Assembly (NCBI GenBank): GCA_015183035.1
Contig: JACZZP010000011.1
Span: 992,001 to 1,056,000, forward strand
DNA from: Meloidogyne chitwoodi
Lineage: Eukaryota; Nematoda; Chromadorea; Rhabditida; Meloidogynidae
DNA length: 64,000 nt
Reading direction: 5' to 3'
The notes under the pieces: model-generated
Database searches by the model: none
Seen by the model: only the letters and a program-made list of their open reading frames with translations
What the model was told of the DNA's origin: nothing
Part shown: one piece after another, positions 46,893 through 57,797 of the stretch
How positions within the stretch are numbered: the stretch's first letter is position 1
Layout: each line of letters begins with the position of its first letter
Position numbers and translations under genes: made by a program

Positions 46893-47816
46893 TTCCGCCT
46901 ATAAGAATAAAATAGGGTGTTTTTTGAGTTTTTTTATAATAACTTTATAAATTTTGATTTTTTTATATATAAAGTTATATCCATTCGATAGATTAGGGAA
47001 AGGGCTATCGAATGTATATAAAAGTGTTTTCGAAAAAGTCGAAAAATGTCGAAAAAATGTCAAAAAACGTGTTTTTTTTCAAGAGAAAAAGGGGCAGTAG
47101 CTGTGGTTTTTGAACTACAACTTTTTTGTGGATAAAGGTACAGAGTTGGTCCCAGCGAGAGGGCACACCTTCAGACTTTGGGCTATCCAATGATATAAAA
47201 AATGTTCGGATCGGATAAAGATAAAAGGTAGATGTCCTCTGGAATGGAATTTAAAAATTGAGATTTATGAGAAGGCAGGCAAAGTCAAAAGAAAGTTTAT
47301 TTGAAAGTGGATAAGATGAGTTGTGGTGTAGTGGTAGTGTGCTGGATTTGCTAAATTGAGTACGGGTTCGAACTCGAAGTCGAAAATATTTTTTAAAAAT
47401 GTTTCAAAAAAGGCTATCTAGACGCAAGTCAAGTAATCGCAAGGGGCCATCTAGACGCAGGACAATTAATCGCTAGGGGCCAGCTAGACGCGAGTCAAGT
47501 AATCGCAAGGGGCCATCTAGACGCAGGACAATTAATCGCAAGTGGCCATCTAGACGCAGGACAATTAATCGCTTGGGGCCATTTAGACGCAAGACAATTA
47601 TTGGCAAGGGACCATCTAGACGCATGACAAATAATCGCAAGGGTCATATAGACGCAGGACAATTAATCGCAAGGGGCCATTTAGACGCAGGACAATTAAT
47701 CGCAAGATGCCAGATAGACGCAAGACAAGTTATGCCTTTTTATCAAAAAATCAAATTTAAAAAGTAATTAAAAAATTCAAAAATACTCTATATTTCTCTT
47801 ATAAGATAGGTGGAAC
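46893..47816 (+). repeat. Composite repeat A, copy A4
   Basis: Both ends present. The tRNA-like sequence is at 47318-47382. The 33-bp satellite of about 10 degenerate copies is at 47412-47732. Confidence 0.75.
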
Positions 47817-49654
47817 TAGCGCACTGAAAAAAGAAACGCTTCGCGCGTGTATCTATATGAGCTCTATTTATGTCTATATGAGCTTGATTTGAACTAGAGA
47901 TGAGCTCGATTTAAGCTCAAAAGGAGCATGATTTGAGCTCAAGATTTTCATGATTTAAGCTCAAAAGAGCTCATTTAAGCTCAAGATGAGCATGATTTTA
48001 GCTCGAGATGAGCTCGATTTAAGCTTAAGATGAGCATGATTTTAGCTCAATTTAAGCTCAAGATTAGAATGATTTGAGCTCAAAAGGAGCATGATTTGAG
48101 CTCATGATGAGCATGAGTTGAGCTCAATTTAAGCTCTATATAAGTTTTATTTATGTTCTATATGGGCTTGCTTTGAGCTCGAGATGAGCTCAATATGAGC
48201 ATGATTTGAGATCATTATGATCATGATTTTAGCTCAATTTAAGCTCAAGATGAGCATGATTTTAGCTCGATAAGAGCTCGATTTGAGCTCAAGATGAGCA
48301 TGATTTTAGCTCGAGATGAGCTCAATTTAAGCTCAAGATGAGCTTAATTTGAGCATGATTTGAGCTCAAAAGGATCTCGATTTGAGCTCAAGATGAGCAT
48401 GATTTGAGCTCAATTTAAGCTTAATTTGAGCTCGAGATGAGCATGATTTTAGCTCGAGATGAGCTCGATGGAGTTCAAGATGAGCTCAATATGAGCTTTA
48501 GATGAGCGCAAGGTTGAGCTCGATTTGAGATCGAGATGAGCTTAATTTGAACTAAAGATGAGCTCGATGTGAGCGCAAGATGGGCTAAGGATGAGCTCAA
48601 GATGATCTTAATTTGAGCTTGAGTTCGATTAGAGCTCTATATGAGCTCGAGATGAACTCAAGATTAGTTTGATTTGAGCTCTATTTGAGCTCAAGATGTG
48701 CATGATTTAAGCTCAAGATGAGCTCTATTTAAGCTCTTTATGAGCTCTATTTGAGTTCAATTTAAGTTCTATATTAGTATTTGAGTTCAGATTAACTTGA
48801 TTTGAGCTCAAGATGAGTTCGATTTGAGCTCAATTTAAGCTCTATATGAGCTCGATTTGAGCTCGAGCTGAACAAAGTTTGGCTCAAGTTAGGCCCAAGT
48901 TCGGCTCAATCTTTACTCTTTAGGCTCAAGCTTGACCCAAGTTAGGCTCAAGTTTGGCTCAATCTTGACTCAATTTTGGGTAAAGGTTGGGTCAATTTAG
49001 GCTCAACCTTGGCTCAAGTATGGGTTAAGTTAGGCTCAAGTTTGGCTCATACTAAGAGCCCAAAATTCCATGAACCCTTAGAATATACTAAATTTTTCTT
49101 TAGAATATTGAAAAAAATTTTTATATGTGAAATAATTTTTCTTAACTGAAAGAACCTTTAGAAGCGTGAAGCTGCTTCTCAAGGCTCGTATAAGAATAAA
49201 ATAATTCTTCAATATCAAACGAAATTTTAGATTAATTCAAAAAAGGAGCGTATATTTTTAAAAGGGGGCTGATTTTTTAAAAAATGGAAAACCTTTCAGA
49301 GATGGGTGGATAAAAGTGTTTTTATATTAAAAATGTGGTTTATGTTTAAAGATTTGTTTTAATAAAAACAGGATGGATTTTAAGTTTTTTTATTTTAGGC
49401 GTTTTAAGGGAGTTTTTATTAACTGAGATTTTAATGAGTAATAATAGTTTTTTATGTTGTGGAATGAGGGGTTGCCTTTTTACAGGGGTTAAGGAGCGGG
49501 TTATTTTTAAAGTTGATTTTTATTTTTAAATTGAAGTTTTATGTTTAAGAGGGGGTTTTGAGGGGTTATTTTCTTATATTTTATCCAAAATTTTCTAGAA
49601 TTAGTGTTACAAGCGCGAAGCGGTTTCTTTATTCCAGTCGCGAAGCGGCTGGTT
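47817..49654 (+). repeat. Composite repeat B, copy B4 (expanded)
   Basis: The longest B copy. The GAGCTC-rich array is expanded to about 1 kb (47855-48870), followed by the GGCTCAAG array (48880-49060), the AT-rich part, and the CGCGAAGCGGCTGG end at 49654. The left inverted end is partly degraded. Confidence 0.75.
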
Positions 49655-49747
49655 AAAAAAAAAATAAAATATTTATTAAAAATTAAACGTTAACATTTAT
49701 TATAAAAATAGTATCAGCTAAGTTTTCATAAGCTAACAGTCTATAAA

Positions 49748-50335
49748 CTAATTACCCCAGTCATCAATACCTTTGGTAGTTAAACGATATGATAATGCGT
49801 GTAAATGAGATATCCACATCTGATCATTAACATTATCTGGTTCTTGCTGATCAAAAATTGTAACTAATTCTCTAATTGCTTCGTCATTTCGAGCATAAGC
49901 CTTTGAACGTGGAGCATCCACAACTGGCCGTGTTGGATCTAATTCATGAGGATGTATTCGATTTCTTTGGTATTCTTCTTCGTCTTTCATTTTTTAATAA
50001 AACTAGTAAAATGTAAAATTTTATTTATTACATTCGGAAAACAGACTTTGAAAGTAAGGGTTTTACAGAAGCAAATCTTTTATTAAAGGCACTATGAAAA
50101 CCTTCCATTCCATTGTTGGTACGTGCAAGTTCATTTATTAAGCTATCATGCATGTTCCAAGAAACAACATTAAATAATGGATCAATGTTTTGACCATGTT
50201 GATTGGTACGAAAGATATATGTGCTGAAATGTTTTACAAATGCTTTAAGTTACTTTTCGAACAAATGTTAAAAATTTTAAGTTACTTTTGAAAATAATCG
50301 TAGATTTGCAAGGCCTGATCATGGGCTATATTTCT
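49748..50335 (-). pseudogene. C-terminal remnant of a MULE-type transposase
   Basis: On the minus strand, fragments read HDQALQIYDYFQ, then TYIFRTNQHGQNIDPLFNVV continuing SWNMHDSLINELARTNNGME and GFHSAFNKRF, then an 80-codon frame ending FDQQEPDNVNDQMWISHLHA. The pattern DYFxxTYI...PLF...WNxxD...RTNNxxEGxHxAF matches the C-terminal part of MULE/FLYWCH-associated transposase-like proteins of nematodes. The catalytic DDE core is not found nearby, and frames are broken between pieces, so this is a remnant. It lies between the A+B array and the right inverted end of the 10.5-kb element and may belong to the original autonomous ancestor. Confidence 0.6.
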
Positions 50336-50397
50336 CAATAAATGATATCCATATTCTCAGCTAGCTAATAAATGAAAAAGGGAAGCCTTCGATAGGC

Positions 50398-50457
50398 GGT
50401 GGGATGGTTGAATGGATTATAGCCCCGTTCCGAGAGCTCTCAGGTTCAATCCCACCC
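50398..50457 (+). repeat. tRNA-like sequence lacking an anticodon arm
   Basis: Reads GGTGGGATGGTTGAATGG (acceptor 5' half and A-box/D-arm). After a short spacer come GAGAGCTCTC (variable-arm-like hairpin) and GGTTCAATCCCACC (T-arm and acceptor 3' half). GGTGGGA pairs with TCCCACC. At about 60 nt it is too short for a canonical tRNA. It may be a tRNA-derived remnant. Confidence 0.5.
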
Positions 50458-50783
50458 AATGTTTTGCTATTTTCTGGGATGGGTTCAGCCGCTTTACTAA
50501 ATTATTAACTTTTTTAGACACATCACTTATTGACCCATTATTCCCTCTCACCTTCGTTATAAATGGAGGAGAGATGCTCATAGAACGCCAAAATCTTAAT
50601 GAAGTTTATGTATTCGATTTATTCGAAAAACTAACTGAAAGAAACAACCTAAAACAAATTTGTTTCTACTCAAAAGATGGCATACTTAAAGAAGTCCATA
50701 GATCACAAAAAAATATGCCCATTCTGCTTTTATATTCTTTAACAAATGAAAAACGTCTAGATCTGTTCATTTGTGACAATTAG
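50412..50783 (+). CDS. 123-codon frame inside the large element, unrecognised
   Basis: Encodes MDYSPVPRALRFNPTQCFAI at its start (overlapping the tRNA-like sequence), then a more protein-like part: DTSLIDPLFPLTFVINGGEM, LNEVYVFDLFEKLTERNNLK and KQICFYSKDGILKEVHRSQK, ending KRLDLFICDN. Codon use in the second half is plausible and there is no repetition. The first part is probably not coding, and an exon could start near 50510. It may be a fragment of a captured host gene or of element cargo. I do not recognise the family. Confidence 0.35.
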   Translation: MDYSPVPRALRFNPTQCFAIFWDGFSRFTKLLTFLDTSLIDPLFPLTFVINGGEMLIERQNLNEVYVFDLFEKLTERNNLKQICFYSKDGILKEVHRSQKNMPILLLYSLTNEKRLDLFICDN

Positions 50784-50902
50784 AAAATAATTGAGTTTTT
50801 AAATTAAATTAGGTTTATTAGATGTTACAAATAAAAATGTTAAATATAAAATTTATTGTTAGTTTAATTTTAATTTTTAATAAATATTTTATTTTTTTTT
50901 AA

Positions 50903-51077
50903 TTAATAGCGGCGCAAAAGTCGCGGCGCAAATGTCGTCCGGCGCAAAAGTCGCGGCGCAAAAGTCTCCGGCGCAAAAGTCTTCGGCGCAAAAGTCTCCG
51001 GCGCAAAAGTCTCCGGCGCAAAAGTCGCGGCGCAAACGTCGCGGCGCAAAAGTCCCCGGCGCAAAAGTCGGTTTACC
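50903..51077. repeat. Right terminal inverted repeat of the 10.5-kb element
   Basis: Starts TTAATAGCGGCGCAAAAGTC and contains about a dozen GGCGCAAAAGTC-type units, ending AAAGTCGGTTTACC. It is the inverse of the left end with several additional units. Confidence 0.85.
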
Positions 51078-51085
51078 ATTTGAAC

Positions 51086-51616
51086 ATAAAAAAGGTATAC
51101 ATGAATAATATGTAAATGCTAAAACAAGGGATCACCCCTGAATATCAACACCCTGAATATCTACCCCTGAATATCGACACCCTACATATCAACTGATTGA
51201 ACAATTTTGAACAAAGTTATGAAAGATCGAAGTTTGCTGGAAGTCAAAATTGGACCTATTGAGAGTGCTTTATCACTTCTTCATTTGGGCGCCCATGGCT
51301 GGTTGGCTTTTGGTACATGCGTTATTCTACGGCGCAAATTACAACAAAATAATTAATTCACTGAAAAAATTTAAGTGCAGCCGCGGTAATCACTTCGATA
51401 TTCAGGGTTGGGCAAGAATAAATTATAATTAGTTCAATGGTTTATTTTTTCATCATTTGCAAACTTTTTAATTGAGTTTGATTACTTTTAGGTTTTGTGA
51501 CTTGATTTTTAATTGGTACTAACCAATTAGTTCTTTGACATTCTACGCTTTTCAAATTTTTTCATATAGAGTTATTTAGATTTTTAGTTTTATTTATTTT
51601 TTATTCCCTGTTCTAA
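51086..51616. other. Intergenic region with a truncated MITE copy
   Basis: 51190-51375 matches the interior of the MITE at 19332-19981 in inverse orientation (GAACAAAGTTATGAAAGATC; CTACGGCGCAAATTACAACA), and also 59620-59810. It lacks clear ends. The remaining sequence up to atp-2 is AT-rich and presumably promoter. Confidence 0.6.
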
Positions 51617-53470
<1,854 letters not shown>

Positions 53471-54349
53471 AAGAATATAGATTAGTTAATAAATTTTGAA
53501 AGATTATAGGCTGACTCTTCTAGATTACCTATTAATTTAATTAAAAATTGTTTGTTTTATTTTAAATTTTTTTTGTTGGAAAAATCTCAAAATAAGGTTT
53601 TAAATACTTTTATAATGCATTAATTTTTTATTTGTAACGAATTATTTGAGACTAAAATTATTTTAAAGCTTTTGAATCTTTTTCCAGACAAAATTTACAA
53701 AATGGTATTATGCTAGCAATGAACGAAATGGCTATTTGAGCGGAGGCGAAACTGCGTTTTTTGCGACAGCAGTCTAATGTGTACAGCCCGACTAGGCGCC
53801 GGCCGACTAGGCGCGGGCCGATTGGACGCGCAATAGTATGTTAAACTAAGAGAATTAGAGATAAAGTGGAAATTAGAGACTACTTGCGGTCAGTCGGCCG
53901 GCGCCTAGTCGGGCGTGTCCCCAGTCTAATATATGTAGTTTATTTTTTGTCCCACTATTTGAGTCCAAGAGTAAAGTTCTTTTTAGTTTCATTTTAGTGC
54001 CATATTTTGATAAACTCGTTATTTTTCAGAAATTTTTCAATTTCTACAAGTTTAGAAAAAAAAAAGCAAGAGAAAAAGGATCGATTGGGTTACTTTGCCA
54101 TATAGCTAACAATCCTATAAATCCAAGAAAATTTACAGGATTTTTTATTATTTGTTTAATAAGTTTAATATAACATTATCCTCTAGGATTAGTCCTGCAA
54201 TTTCTGTAAATCCTAAAATAGCATCATTTTGTTGTAGGACCTATAAAACCCCCAAGACCTTATTTTTTATCGTTGGATTAGATTATTCTATGATTTTATT
54301 TTTTAATAATTCCATATTTACAGAATATTTTCCTAATTTTCTTACATAA
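53471..54349. other. Intergenic region atp-2 to atlastin
   Basis: Contains the MITE at 53779-53922. The rest is AT-rich. A 65-codon frame at 54152-54349 has no recognisable similarity and runs up to the atlastin start. Confidence 0.5.
53779..53922. mobile_element. 144-bp palindromic MITE, 8-bp target duplication AGTCTAAT
   Basis: Direct flanks AGTCTAAT occur at 53771-53778 and 53923-53930. The left end contains GCCCGACTAGGCGCCGGCCG; the right end is the inverse (CGGCCGGCGCCTAGTCGGGC). It is strongly GC-rich against its surroundings, and its ends hold repeated GACTAGGCG words. A second copy is at 20733-20845. The 8-bp duplication fits hAT-type transposition. Confidence 0.88.
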
Positions 54350-57146
54350 ATGGCTGCAACCGCTCCAGTTTCAATTATTTCGCCAGTTACAGAAGAAGAC
54401 GATGAAACTCAACAAAGTTTTGAAATTTACAAGGATAAGTTAGAAACAATATTACTAGATCCGAGAATTGCTGACAAACAGGTTTAATGAAGTTTAAAAA
54501 TTTGTTCATTAAATAATGTAGGTTTGTGTTGTCAGCGTTGCTGGTGCCTTTCGGACTGGAAAAAGCTTTATTTTAAATTTTTTCTTGCGTTATCTTCGAT
54601 GGAAAACTCGTGAAAGTGATGACGAATCTGAATCAGACTGGCTACAAACAAATCTGATTAACAGTGCTGAGATTAACAATGGTCAACTTAAGGGTTTTAG
54701 TTGGCGTGGAGGGGATGATCGTGAGACTAGTGGAATTCTTATTTGGCCAGAACCTTTTATTCTTCATGACAAGAATGGAAATGAGGTTTTTATTTTAAAA
54801 AAAAATACAAAAAGTACTAGAGCGAGAGTAATCCGAACCAATATAACCTATCTAGCATAAATGATGATTATTTCCTTTTATGAGGGCAATGTGAAGGAAT
54901 TATTTTTCTAATTGAAAGCATCACTTCATCATCTAAAGATTGAATTTATAGTAATTATGAACGACGATTAGAATAGTTTAATTCCATCTTTTTTTATTTT
55001 CAAAAATTCTTACATTTTACATTTCCTTTTATCTTAAGGTTGTTGTTATTTTAATGGATACACAAGGTATTTTTGACTGCGTTAGCACTGTTAAGAGTTG
55101 TGCAACTATATTTGCATTGTCAACAATGATTTCTTCAATTCTTGTATATTTTACTTTAATTAGAGAAAATAAAGTATAAAAAATCAATGAGATGAAATAT
55201 TTCGAATTTTCTGCTTATCTTATATTTTTTATTTATTGCATATTTTAGATTTACAATGTTACCAAAACAATCCAGGAAGATAATCTTCAGCATTTACAAC
55301 TTTTTGCTGAATATGCTCGTTTAGCTATGGATGAATATCAAGAAGCGAAACCTTTTCAAGTTTTTTAATTAAAAAAATTAATCTAAACTTAAATTATTGT
55401 AATTTATAGACGCTTATGTTCCTTGTTCGCGATTGGAGTGTCCCCTATGAGGCAGAATACGGAATAAATGGAGGTCAGCGGATTTTGGACAAACGATTGG
55501 AAACAACTGCAAAACAGCATAAGGAACTTCAACAACTTCGACAACACATAAAATCTACATTTGAGAATATTAAATGCTTTTTAATGCCGCATCCTGGACT
55601 TGAAGTAGCCGTTAGTCCTGAGTTCCGCGGCGAATTAAATAGTTTGTTTTCACTTTTTTCTCGCATTTTATTCATAATATAATACATGCATTTACAATTA
55701 AAAATGTTATTAATATTTAATCAAAAGAATTTAAAAATAATTTTTTGCTTAAACCGGATTTAAAAATATTTTCTTTTAATATTTTAGCGATTAGTGCAGA
55801 CTTTAAAGCACAATTGCATGCTTTGGTTCCTCATCTATTTGATCGTAACAATTTAGTCGTAAAAGCAATTAATGGTCAACAAATTACTTGTCGTGAATTG
55901 TCTGTATATTTAAATGTTCGTTTTTAATATTTTTGGATAATATAAAATTTCTCACAAAATAATTTCTTTTAAGACTTATTTTGAAGTGTTCAATGGCACT
56001 GAATTACCTGAACCGAAGACGATATTGGCTGTAATTTTTTAATTATTTCTATTTATGCTGATAAATAATTTTCAGGCAACAGCTGAAGCAAACAATTTGG
56101 CTGCTGTAGCTAGTGCAAAAGCTGTTTATACAAAAGAAATGGAAGAGGTATATATATGTATTCAATAAAGAAAACGAAATTTTAAAAAATATTTTAATTT
56201 ATTTTAAAATTATTTTACAGGTTTGTGGAGGTGATACTCCCTTTATGAGCAGTGCCGAACTTAATCAACATCACGAACGTTGCCGTGCCAGTTCTCTTCT
56301 ATTATTCAACAGTGCTAAGAAGATGGGTGGTCCGGAATTGACAGCTCAATTTCGTGAAAAACTTGAGGAAGACATTAAGGCTGGTTAAATTAAAAAAAAA
56401 AGAATGAAATTAACTTTTTAGTCTGCTAATGAAACATTTATTCGTGTTAATAATTCAAAGAATTTATTCAAGTCTGTTAAAACGCCTGCAGTTCTAGTCT
56501 TATTGATGGTCATCAACTATATTTGTATATTTTTGTTTATTGTTTTTAATTTTTCAATGAGTACTTTTTTGTATTCTCTAGACGAGGCCTTACAAAATTT
56601 TTCTTTTTATAAATTCTAAATTTTATTTTTAAACTTTTTAGTCCAGGAATTTTTCCAACTTTTGGGTCTTTATATGGTGGCATCCGTTTTTTCTCTTATT
56701 TTGACAATTGTTATTGCACTTCTTGTAACTTGGACCTATTCAAGATACAGCGGGCATTTGCGTGATGCGCAAAAATCAATTGATACTATGGTTAGAATTT
56801 TTTTAAAAACCTAATAAATTTAAATAAAAATTAGATGAATTTTTTGCATGGAAATTTTATAGCGCCAACATTTGCAACTGCAGTGGGCAATGCAACACTC
56901 GACATGGCGGTATGTTTATGATTTTAGTGATTTCCAGATTGTCGATAGAAACAATTTACATAACGAAAATAAGACAATTAATATAATTCATTTGATATAT
57001 TATCTCTGATATTTTCTTTGCTCCCTTAAGAGACTTTGAAACAAATTTAAATAATTTTTATCTTTAAGATGGGTTCGAATAGCACATTTACTATACCATC
57101 AAATATTACTTCCTCATCTAGCTTAGAGGATAAAAAGAAAAAATGA
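54350..57146 (+). CDS. atln-1: Atlastin, ER membrane-fusion GTPase
   Basis: A dynamin-superfamily GTPase that fuses ER tubules. Starts [20 protein letters not shown]. The GTPase domain has [20 protein letters not shown] (P-loop), then [20 protein letters not shown] (switch I), [14 protein letters not shown] (G3 DTQG), [32 protein letters not shown] (RD motif) and [18 protein letters not shown]. The middle three-helix domain includes [40 protein letters not shown] and [20 protein letters not shown]. Two hydrophobic segments ([40 protein letters not shown]) form the intramembrane hairpins. The tail ends SLEDKKKK, a lysine-rich end compatible with ER retention. The domain order is that of atlastins. 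No disruption was seen. Confidence 0.95.
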
Positions 57147-57797
57147 CAATAATGTTATTATAGATATTTTTGCCTTTTTACTGTGTGTGCTTTTATAAAT
57201 GAAGACGCTAACTTTGTTTTTTGATATTTTAAAATTTTTGCTATTTCAGAACATATGTATTGGTATTTGTTGTTTTTAGCGTCTGCTTTTTATTCGTAAA
57301 TATTTTTTTTATTATAGACCCATAATTAGTACGGGATTTAGGTAGAGAATGTTAAACCTTTTGGAAGGTTTCTTTCTTTTCCATTTACTCCGGAATTTTA
57401 ATGTTTTTGAAATTATTTTTTATACAAAATTTTTACAATAAACTTTTTTTTTAAATTTAATTGCAATATGTTTCATTAACTTATAAAATAGACTGAAATG
57501 CTTTATAAATTTGAATACTTGTTATTTAATTATTTGGATTAGTTTATGGATCCAATCGATTTTTATGAGCCATGAAAATCTATGAGTCAAATAATTCCAA
57601 TCAAAATTTATGGACAATGACAAAATTGAGTGTTATATATCTAGAGAACGGAACGGAATCGGGTCTCGATTCCGGTCATTTTTCCCGGTTTTTCTGAGGC
57701 ATCGGGGATTTACAATTAATAATGCCTTTTTTAAATAAACATTTTAAGAATTTGAAAGTTAAATAGAAAAAATAATTAATTTTATTCTAATATTAAA
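57147..57797. other. Convergent intergenic region
   Basis: AT-rich. A short GC-richer patch at 57650-57715 (GAACGGAATCGGGTCTCGAT, TTTTTCCCGGTTTTTCTGAG) resembles the repeat islands at 10005-10365 and is probably transposon debris. Confidence 0.4.

Larger units (their letters stand above)
40590..51077. mobile_element. 10.5-kb element with tandem-repeat inverted ends and 8-bp target duplication
   Basis: Direct flanks ATTTGAAC occur at 40582-40589 and 51078-51085. Terminal inverted repeats at 40590-40689 and 50903-51077 are built from tandem copies of a word like GACTTTTGCGCCG. Both contain the same variant copy (CGACGTTTGCGCC) at the same place, and both stop at GCTATTAA on the inner side. The right end has extra copies. 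Inside are an A+B composite array (40691-49654), a C-terminal remnant of a MULE-type transposase (49748-50335, minus), a tRNA-like sequence and a 123-codon frame. Flank duplication plus TIRs support a single mobile unit, probably fold-back/MULE-like (inference). It sits between NADK2 and atp-2. Confidence 0.75.

Noticed and set aside
40590..51077. Telomeric or subtelomeric array
   Set aside because: No TTAGGC-type or other simple telomeric repeat, and ordinary genes continue on both sides.
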